From contig JAPLER010000092.1 of assembly GCA_026391115.1 (NCBI GenBank), positions 1-29,286 of the forward strand: a DNA stretch of 29,286 nt. Reading direction: 5' to 3'. Shown piece by piece: positions 24,089 to 29,286 of this stretch. The translations under genes and the position numbers were made by a program. Under the pieces are notes generated by a model, which saw nothing but the letters and a program-made list of their open reading frames with translations, was not told where the DNA came from and did no database searches. Each line of letters opens with the position of its first letter. Position 1 is the stretch's first letter. Source of the DNA: Bacteroidota bacterium (GTDB taxonomy: Bacteria > Bacteroidota > Bacteroidia > Chitinophagales > Chitinophagaceae).

Positions 24089-24603
24089 ATGAAAAATATA
24101 AAGTGGGTAAACGAAGGTGAAAAACACTATTTAAAAAGTGATGCCGAAACATTGATTGATTTAACAATTATTCCATTAAAAAACCAAGTTTTATCATCAA
24201 TCAACAAAAATACACAGTAAGCAATAAAGGGTTTTGGAATCCAGCTTACGTTATTAGTTGTAATGATCAAGAAGTAGTTAAAATAACACATAGTATATGG
24301 GGAGGTAATGGCAAAGTTGTATTTAGTGATGGAGAAATTTGTAGCACTCACTACAGCAATAAAGGAGGATTAAAACTACGTTTTCTTAAAGATGAAAACG
24401 AGTTATTGGTATATGGTATTGAATTCGTCAACAAGAAGCCTGTATTGACTTTCAATATTGGTACAACTTTAATTGATGCCGAAAAAATTCTACTTTTATC
24501 TGCCATAGGTATGATTATTTTTTCCACTATATTTAATGAAGTGGCAACAGGCAGCGATGCAACAACAACAGCGTTATTGGCAACAGTAATTTCAACAATT
24601 TAA
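24089..24603 (+). pseudogene. Membrane-anchored protein gene of unknown function with two single-base frameshifts
   Basis: Reading from ATG 24089 gives a good start (MKNIKWVNEGEKHYLKSD, then IDLTIIPLK) but runs into a stop at 24224. Dropping one A from the five-A run at 24178-24182 moves to a frame reading PSFIINQQKYTVSNKGFWNP. Dropping one C from CCC at 24240-24242 then joins AYVISCNDQEVVKITHS and the rest to the TAA at 24603. The mended protein has 170 residues: a beta-rich domain and a membrane span near the end (ILLLSAIGMIIFSTIF). The FII-YTVSNKG-ITHSIWGGNGKV layout is faintly like the tubby/LURP-one fold, but this is weak. Both changes are extra bases in short homopolymers, so sequencing error is possible. 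Confidence 0.7.
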
Positions 24604-24613
24604 AACTTAAAAA

Positions 24614-25696
24614 ATGAAACCAATTATTATTACAGTTATTCTTTCGAGTATTTTGTTATTTACAAATGCTCAAACAACGCCAAGTGTTTGGCAAAAACAA
24701 ACTACAGTTCCTTATCCAGGCAAGCAAGATGATATTTGTTTTGTAGACGAAAATAATGGCTGGTATTGTAACGGACAAGGTAAAATTTATCACACCAATA
24801 ATGGTGGCACTACTTGGGAAAAAATGTATGACAAGCCTGGAACCTTCTTTAGATGCATTGCTTTTATAGACACACTAAGAGGTTTTGTGGGCAATGTGGG
24901 TACTGATTATTTTCCTAATGTCAAAGACACTATTCCTTTATATAAAACAATTGATGGAGGCAAAACTTGGGAACCTGTTACTTACAGTGGCAATTATGTA
25001 AAAGGTTTATGTGCCATCGACATTGTTAAGGAGCAATATATAAATCACGGCAATATTGATTATCGTTATCACATTTATGGTGTGGGTCGTGTGGGAAGCC
25101 CAGCAAATATGATGGTATCGCACGATGATGGTAAAACATTTGCTGCCAATAGTATGAACGAAGATTGCAAAATGTTGTTTGATATAAAAATGTTCAACAC
25201 CAAAGAAGGCTTTGTGTGTGCTGCTAATAATGAAGATATCACCCAATCGAATGCTTTGATTTTATACACCAAAGATGGCGGCAAAACTTGGGAGAAAAAA
25301 TATCAATCTACACGACCTTTTGAAACAACTTGGAAGGTTTCTTTTCCAACAAGAAAAGTAGGATATGTAACCATTCAATCTTATAACCCTGATACCACAA
25401 TTAAACAACAACGGGTTGCCAAAACAATTGATGGTGGTAAAACCTGGAAAGAAGTAAATCTGTGTGAAGATGCCACAGCACGAGAGTTTGGTATTGGCTT
25501 TATCAACGAAAAACACGGTTTTGTAGGAACGGTAAATAGTGGCTATGAAACAATTGATGGGGGTGAAACTTGGAACAAAGTAAATATAGGTAGGGCCGCC
25601 AATAAAATTAGAGTGTATGATTTTAGTAAAGATAGTTTGAGCCTTTTTGCAATAGGCGTTAGTGTGTATAAGCTTGATTTAAAGAAAGAAGAATAG
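24614..25696 (+). CDS. Secreted YCF48-like beta-propeller protein
   Basis: 360 residues with a signal peptide (1-19, ending FTNAQ). The body consists of propeller blades with BNR/YCF48-type Asp-box turns: TNNGGTTWEKM, TIDGGKTWEPV, SHDDGKTFAAN, TKDGGKTWEKK, TIDGGKTWKEV and TIDGGETWNKV, six in all. Each follows a strand with a GF or GW (NGWYCNGQG, RGFVGNVG, EGFVCAANN, VGYVTIQS, HGFVGTVNS). In phototrophs YCF48/HCF136 helps assemble photosystem II; in Bacteroidota such proteins are secreted or surface proteins of unknown role. It ends the run that starts at 23640. Confidence 0.85.
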   Translation: MKPIIITVILSSILLFTNAQTTPSVWQKQTTVPYPGKQDDICFVDENNGWYCNGQGKIYHTNNGGTTWEKMYDKPGTFFRCIAFIDTLRGFVGNVGTDYFPNVKDTIPLYKTIDGGKTWEPVTYSGNYVKGLCAIDIVKEQYINHGNIDYRYHIYGVGRVGSPANMMVSHDDGKTFAANSMNEDCKMLFDIKMFNTKEGFVCAANNEDITQSNALILYTKDGGKTWEKKYQSTRPFETTWKVSFPTRKVGYVTIQSYNPDTTIKQQRVAKTIDGGKTWKEVNLCEDATAREFGIGFINEKHGFVGTVNSGYETIDGGETWNKVNIGRAANKIRVYDFSKDSLSLFAIGVSVYKLDLKKEE

Positions 25697-25832
25697 ATTT
25701 TTTTTATTACGCTTTTATTTTCCTATAAAATTTTATAAATAAATAGTTGTTTATTTTCGGTAATAAGCATATAAATCACTTTACCAGTTGGCAATATTAT
25801 TTAAAAATTATATTTCATCATTTACTTTTACG

Positions 25833-25857
25833 TTCTGTTTATAAAAGCCAAACAGAA
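25833..25857 (+). repeat. Hairpin upstream of the lipid kinase gene
   Basis: TTCTGTTT (25833-25840) and AAACAGAA (25850-25857) form a perfect eight-base-pair stem with a nine-base loop, 12 bases before the ATG at 25870. It may be an operator or a 5' leader structure. Confidence 0.35.
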
Positions 25858-25869
25858 AAGAAATAAACG

Positions 25870-26763
25870 ATGCGTAAGATTATTTATTTGGTTAACCCCA
25901 AATCGGGTACCCAAAAAAAAGAGTTGATACTGAGTTTGGTTGAAAAAGAAACCAAAGCAAATGATATTCATTACGAAATACTACATACCAATGCCGAGGG
26001 AAACTATGATTTTGTAATTGATAAAATTGAAGCAGAAAATATTACAGATATTGTAATGATTGGTGGAGATGGAACTGTAAACCAAGTTACTAATGCACTA
26101 CAACATTGCAATGTAAATTTTGGAATAATACCAGTGGGCAGTGGCAATGGTTTGGCAAGGGCAGCACATATACCAATGAAATTAAAATCGTCTTTAGCAC
26201 TAATTTTTTCTGGCGAAGCAAAGTATATAGATGCTTTTAAAGTAAATAATTATTATAGCTGTATGCTTAGTGGTGTAGGGTTTGATGCACAAGTGGCACA
26301 CGATTTTTCTACAAAAGCATCGCGTGGTTTATTAACCTACACACAACAAAGTATTTTTAATTTTTTTAAAGCACAACCTTATCAGTTTGAAATTACGATA
26401 GACAATTTCTCTTTTTTTACAGAAGCATTTTTTATAAGCATAGCGAATAGTAATCAGTTTGGAAATAATTTTACTATTGCTCCCAAAGCCAAGCTGAGTG
26501 ATGGTTTGCTGGATATTGTAATTGTACAAAAAATGAGTAAAGCCAAATTACCATTTGCTGTATTGCAGCAAATGAGAGGTAACAATAAACTACAAAATTT
26601 GGTAGAAGAAATAACTAAGAAAAATGTTTTGTATTTTCAAACACCATCTATAAAAATAAAAAATTTAAAACTAGCACCGTTGCATATTGATGGCGAACCT
26701 TACGAAACTGCAACAGAATTTAACATTGAAATTATTAAAGACTGCTTTAGATTAATTCATTAA
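25870..26763 (+). CDS. Diacylglycerol-kinase-family lipid kinase (YegS/BmrU type)
   Basis: 297 residues, the usual length of the family. An N-terminal Rossmann-like catalytic domain has LVNPKSGTQK (7-16), the nucleotide motif MIGGDGTVNQV (63-73) and IPVGSGNGLARA (87-98). A beta-sandwich domain follows with SGVGFDAQVAHDF and LSDGLLDIVI, and the end is LHIDGEPY. Such enzymes phosphorylate diacylglycerol or related lipids, or sphingoid bases, at the inner membrane; Bacteroidota make sphingolipids, so either substrate is possible. Its last 17 bases overlap the 3' end of the opposite-strand NadR-type kinase. The 173 bases before it hold a hairpin but no gene. Confidence 0.9.
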   Translation: MRKIIYLVNPKSGTQKKELILSLVEKETKANDIHYEILHTNAEGNYDFVIDKIEAENITDIVMIGGDGTVNQVTNALQHCNVNFGIIPVGSGNGLARAAHIPMKLKSSLALIFSGEAKYIDAFKVNNYYSCMLSGVGFDAQVAHDFSTKASRGLLTYTQQSIFNFFKAQPYQFEITIDNFSFFTEAFFISIANSNQFGNNFTIAPKAKLSDGLLDIVIVQKMSKAKLPFAVLQQMRGNNKLQNLVEEITKKNVLYFQTPSIKIKNLKLAPLHIDGEPYETATEFNIEIIKDCFRLIH

Positions 26764-27298
26764 CAGCAGCAATTGCATAATGCAAACGCTGCTCATTATT
26801 GCCACTTATTATTGCCCATGGTGTAGATTGATTGGTCAAAATATCTTTATAGATATTAAATAATTCTTTGCGTGGTTGTTCGTTGGGATATTCTCTTAAT
26901 TCATCTGCAACCCAAGGCAAGTCCATATCACAAAGCAAATACAAATCATATTTTCTGTTCACTATTTCATCTAAAATATATTGATGGCATTTACCAAAAA
27001 CATACTCACACCACACTTTCATTACATACATATCGGTATCAATGAATAATTTTGAATTTTGAATTTTGAATTTTGAATGATTCACTTTCAATTCATAACT
27101 CTCTTCAAGGTTTAGTTGTTCTTTAGCAATAGTTAATAAATCATTATAGTTATAATCTGTCTCATTTTTTAAAAGATATTCCCTTGCAAACTCAGGACAC
27201 CAAAGGGTTTCATAGTGTTGAGCCAATTGCTGACACAAGGTACTTTTGCCTGTACTTTCTGGTCCTATGATGACAATTTTTTTTATTTGATTAACCAC
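26747..27298 (-). CDS. NadR-type nicotinamide riboside kinase (AAA ATPase)
   Basis: 183 residues from GTG 27298: P-loop IIGPESTGKSTL, CPEFAREYLL, then FIDTDMYVMKVW and YDLYLLCDMDLPWVAD. These match the kinase domain of NadR, which phosphorylates nicotinamide riboside to NMN. The adenylyltransferase and DNA-binding domains of E. coli NadR are absent. pnuC, the riboside transporter, ends four bases upstream, so the two form an import-and-trap pair. I chose GTG because it starts just after pnuC and a few residues before the P-loop; a TTG at 27358 would overlap pnuC by 56 bases. Before FIDTD there is an extra segment (VNHSKFKIQNSK) made by a seven-base DNA repeat. Confidence 0.87.
   Translation of the reverse strand: MVNQIKKIVIIGPESTGKSTLCQQLAQHYETLWCPEFAREYLLKNETDYNYNDLLTIAKEQLNLEESYELKVNHSKFKIQNSKLFIDTDMYVMKVWCEYVFGKCHQYILDEIVNRKYDLYLLCDMDLPWVADELREYPNEQPRKELFNIYKDILTNQSTPWAIISGNNEQRLHYAIAAVNELI
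27048..27078 (+). repeat. Heptanucleotide tandem repeat (AATTTTG)x4 inside the NadR-type kinase gene
   Basis: Four exact units of AATTTTG run from 27048 to 27075, followed by AAT. Seven is not a multiple of three, so gain or loss of one unit would shift the kinase frame. The repeat encodes the SKFKIQNSK segment on the minus strand. Confidence 0.9.
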
Positions 27299-27310
27299 GA
27301 ATTCACGAAT
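27291..27310 (-). repeat. Dispersed motif copy at the pnuC / NadR-kinase junction
   Basis: On the minus strand this is ATTCGTGAATTCGTGGTTAA. It covers the pnuC stop codon and supplies the GTG start of the kinase gene. Confidence 0.45.
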
Positions 27311-27914
27311 TAGTTTTTGTAATTTTTCTCTTCCACTCAATATACCCAGCAATGGCAAGTATTAAAAAAACAACATATTGAAAGCTTGTAAATACTGCGT
27401 GTTTGTAAAAATAAAGTGGTATTGATGCTATGTTTGTTATTATCCACCATAGCCAATTTTCAATTTTCTTTTTTGCCATTTGCCACATTGCTGTGTAAGC
27501 ACTTGCACTTGCAAATGAATCTGCCAATGGTACATTGCTATTTGTATATTTTTTTAAAACAAAAAATAGAATTATCCAACTAAAAACAAAAAAACTTAGT
27601 GAGTAAATCCAGTCTTTTTTGGTGTTAAATGTTATGCTTAATGGTGTATTATTTTTTTTATTGCTCCAACAATACCATCCATAAATGCTCATTGCTGTGT
27701 AGTAAAAATTTAAACTTCCTTCGGCATATAGCTGCCAGGTTTTAAAGCATAGCCAAGTGTAAATAATAGTATTAATTAATCCAATAGGATACACTAAAAT
27801 ATTTTCTTTACGACTAAACCAAACACTCGTTATACCTGCAACTACAGCAATAAACTCTAGTAAAGTAGTTTGTTGAATACCTGCAATAAATTGTTGAAAT
27901 ATGGAGTGTAGCAA
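27303..27914 (-). CDS. pnuC: Nicotinamide riboside transporter PnuC
   Basis: 203 residues with about seven membrane spans. Family motifs are LEFIAVVAGITSVWFSRKEN near residue 20-38, YPIGLINTIIYTWL (42-55), the substrate-site region GSLNFYYTAMSIYGWYCW (66-83), and LADSFASASAYTAMWQMAKKK (about 133-153) with WLWWIITNIASIPLY after it. PnuC imports nicotinamide riboside by facilitated diffusion, and a kinase downstream traps it. The start is TTG at 27914 (no ATG lies before the first span); it follows the kdnB-like stop by nine bases. Confidence 0.92.
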   Translation of the reverse strand: MLHSIFQQFIAGIQQTTLLEFIAVVAGITSVWFSRKENILVYPIGLINTIIYTWLCFKTWQLYAEGSLNFYYTAMSIYGWYCWSNKKNNTPLSITFNTKKDWIYSLSFFVFSWIILFFVLKKYTNSNVPLADSFASASAYTAMWQMAKKKIENWLWWIITNIASIPLYFYKHAVFTSFQYVVFLILAIAGYIEWKRKITKTNS

Positions 27915-27923
27915 TTTTGAGGA

Positions 27924-28997
27924 TTATAATTTTTCATATAGTACTCTCAACTTTTCCCTTGTCATTATTTTTTCCCAATCTTTTCCCAAAGCGTTTTCCC
28001 ACAGGGGTTTCATTCCAAGGCTCACATTCATCATTGTATCAAATTGTTCTTCTGTTAAGCCTTTGCAAATACCTTGTGGTATATCAATATTATTTTTCTC
28101 AACCATTTGCTTAAACTCTGCAACACCTTGTGGATAGTATTCTTCAAGATGATTCATTACAATACAATTTCCAATGCCGTGTTTTGTACCCAACAAATAA
28201 CTTAAACCATAACTCACTGCGTGTGCCACACCTACTTGGCTGTATGCAATACTCATTCCACCTGCATAACTTGCCATCATTAATTTATCATCAAAACCAT
28301 CACTCCATCCTTCATTGCTTAAAAACACTTCTCTGCAAAGTTCCAATGCCTTTTCGCCATAGCTTTTGCTAAACTCGTTTAAGTAAGTGCCAGTAAGGCT
28401 TTCAATGCAATGAATATAACAATCCATACCTGTGTAAAAACGTTGATTAACAGGGGCGTCTTTACATAGTTCTGGGTCAAGCACAATTTGGTCAAATGGT
28501 GTAAAGTCGCTGTTCATACCTAATTTTCTTGTTGGTCCAGTGAGTACAGTTGTTCTACTAACTTCTGCACCAGTACCACTTAAAGTCGGAATACCAACTT
28601 TATAAACACCTGCACATTTTACTAAATCCCAACCCTGATAATCTGCACTGCTGCCAGGATTATTCATCATTAATGAAACTGCTTTTGCAAGATCTATTGT
28701 ACTACCACCACCAATTCCAATAATGCCACTTACAGTTCCAAATTCATCTTTTAATTGTTGGGCAAATTTATCTACTTGTGTAGTTTTTGGTTCATAAGTA
28801 ACATCTGCAAAAATGATTTTATCATTGTCTTGCAAAGGAATTCTATTTGGCAACGCCTTTCCTTCAAAAAAATGATCAACCAAAAAAATCATTGGTGCAT
28901 TGGGCTTGCGGTGTGGTGCAAGAATTTCATTTAGCTGATTAAAACTACCACGACCATATACCACATAACCCACCATTTTAAAATTACGAAACTGCAT
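27924..28997 (-). CDS. kdnB: Iron-containing alcohol dehydrogenase, KdnB-like Kdo 8-oxidase
   Basis: 357 residues, full length for the family. The start FRNFKMVGYVVYGRGSFNQL, the NAD site GIGGGSTIDLAKAVSLM (94-110), YQGWDLVK, GIPTLSGTGAEVSRTTVL, RKLGMNSDFTPFDQIVLD and YTGMDCYIHCIESL closely resemble KdnB of Shewanella as I recall it. KdnB oxidises the 8-hydroxyl of Kdo so that KdnA can aminate it to 8-amino-Kdo for lipopolysaccharide. The four metal ligands of Fe-ADHs are present: Asp192, His196, His259 and His273. The merC-like gene ends 11 bases upstream and pnuC begins nine bases downstream. No kdnA is in the window. Other Fe-ADHs act on simple alcohols, so the role needs kdnA as support. 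Confidence 0.8.
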   Translation of the reverse strand: MQFRNFKMVGYVVYGRGSFNQLNEILAPHRKPNAPMIFLVDHFFEGKALPNRIPLQDNDKIIFADVTYEPKTTQVDKFAQQLKDEFGTVSGIIGIGGGSTIDLAKAVSLMMNNPGSSADYQGWDLVKCAGVYKVGIPTLSGTGAEVSRTTVLTGPTRKLGMNSDFTPFDQIVLDPELCKDAPVNQRFYTGMDCYIHCIESLTGTYLNEFSKSYGEKALELCREVFLSNEGWSDGFDDKLMMASYAGGMSIAYSQVGVAHAVSYGLSYLLGTKHGIGNCIVMNHLEEYYPQGVAEFKQMVEKNNIDIPQGICKGLTEEQFDTMMNVSLGMKPLWENALGKDWEKIMTREKLRVLYEKL

Positions 28998-29008
28998 AAG
29001 AAATATTT

Positions 29009-29286
29009 TTAATGATCACAATCGTCTTTATGTGCATGATTGTGATGGCGACAAAATTTATAGTTTAAAAAATGACTTGTAATAATGAGGATAACAGCAG
29101 GTATAAGTAAGTAGTTATGTAAATTATGAAAAATTTGCTTAGCCAGTAAACATAACATTCCTACTGAAAAAATAATTAATGGTAACCAGTTGTGATGATG
29201 TTTTTTAAAGCCATGATACAATGAATATGCACCTACAAAAAAAGCCAAAGCAATCATTCCATATTCAAAATATAAGTTATCAATAA
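29009..29286 (-). CDS. MerC-domain membrane protein, C-terminal part (5' end outside window)
   Basis: The minus-strand frame is open to the end of the window (IDNLYFEYG lies before the internal Met at 29257), so the gene starts beyond it. The visible 92 residues hold three membrane spans (MIALAFFVGAYSLYHGF, WLPLIIFSVGMLCLLA, LLIPAVILIITSHFLNY) and a short His- and Cys-rich tail (CRHHNHAHKDDCDH). This matches the end of MerC-domain proteins, which in mercury operons carry Hg(II) across the membrane. Bacteroidota copies outside mer operons may handle other metals. It appears to be the first visible gene of the run with kdnB, pnuC and the kinase, 11 bases ahead of kdnB. Confidence 0.7.
   Translation of the reverse strand, partial: IDNLYFEYGMIALAFFVGAYSLYHGFKKHHHNWLPLIIFSVGMLCLLAKQIFHNLHNYLLIPAVILIITSHFLNYKFCRHHNHAHKDDCDH

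Noticed and set aside
27901..28372. Plus-strand frames opposite the kdnB-like gene
   Set aside because: They are shadows of a full-length, well-conserved dehydrogenase.
1..29286. CRISPR arrays, transposons, prophage genes, toxin-antitoxin pairs, tRNA and rRNA genes
   Set aside because: No spaced repeats, integrase or transposase motifs, tRNA T-arm pattern or rRNA sequence was seen on either strand; apart from the lesions this looks like core chromosome.

Overview
The window is AT-rich chromosomal DNA from a member of the Bacteroidota, most likely the order Chitinophagales. The signs are a TonB-plug protein of the Bacteroidota surface type, a GldA-like ABC ATPase, a bacterial geranylgeranylglyceryl-phosphate synthase, a bacterial GH3-family protein, a LytS/LytTR two-component pair, many secreted or lipoprotein genes with short signal peptides, TAnnTTTG promoter boxes and almost no Shine-Dalgarno sequences. 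I see no rRNA, tRNA, CRISPR array, integrase or transposase. No gap between genes exceeds about 230 bases.

Layout. 1-5410: the 3' end of a TonB-plug protein, a PhnB-like VOC protein, an S41 lipoprotein, ispD, a shortened gldA-like ATPase and a secreted GHL10 glycoside hydrolase. 5411-10210: GGGP synthase and, on the minus strand, a run of a secreted protein, a membrane protein and a family 2 glycosyltransferase. 10396-12901: two DsbD-type genes closed by a clear terminator. 12966-15433: ECF sigma factor, probable anti-sigma factor and a secreted beta-strand-repeat protein. 15484-18857: periplasmic trehalase, arabinose-5-phosphate isomerase (kdsD) and a PolB-type 3'-5' exonuclease. 18998-20131: a coiled-coil membrane protein gene broken by a tandem duplication, then a terminator. 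20173-23532: GH3-family protein, LytS-type histidine kinase and LytTR regulator. 23640-25696: a lipocalin-like protein, a twice-frameshifted membrane protein gene and a YCF48-like propeller. 25870-29286: a lipid kinase facing a four-gene minus-strand run of merC-like (cut by the window), kdnB, pnuC and an NadR-type kinase.

Functional threads. IspD belongs to the MEP isoprenoid pathway, and the GGGP synthase consumes a polyprenyl diphosphate. KdsD makes the Kdo precursor arabinose-5-phosphate, and the KdnB-like enzyme would oxidise Kdo towards 8-amino-Kdo, so the lipopolysaccharide may carry a modified inner-core sugar. PnuC and the NadR-type kinase import and phosphorylate nicotinamide riboside, next to the NAD-dependent KdnB.

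The most unusual feature is a series of gene lesions that become visible on translation: a perfect 93-nt tandem duplication plus one extra base in the coiled-coil gene, two single-base frameshifts in a second gene, a six-residue in-frame gap beside the active site of KdsD, and a GldA-like ATPase lacking both its usual N-terminal strand and a C-terminal segment. They may reflect real gene decay or assembly error; the raw reads would decide. Other points of interest are several promoter boxes placed so that transcripts would start at or next to the start codon, a seven-base repeat inside a coding region, and a short dispersed motif that points at start codons.
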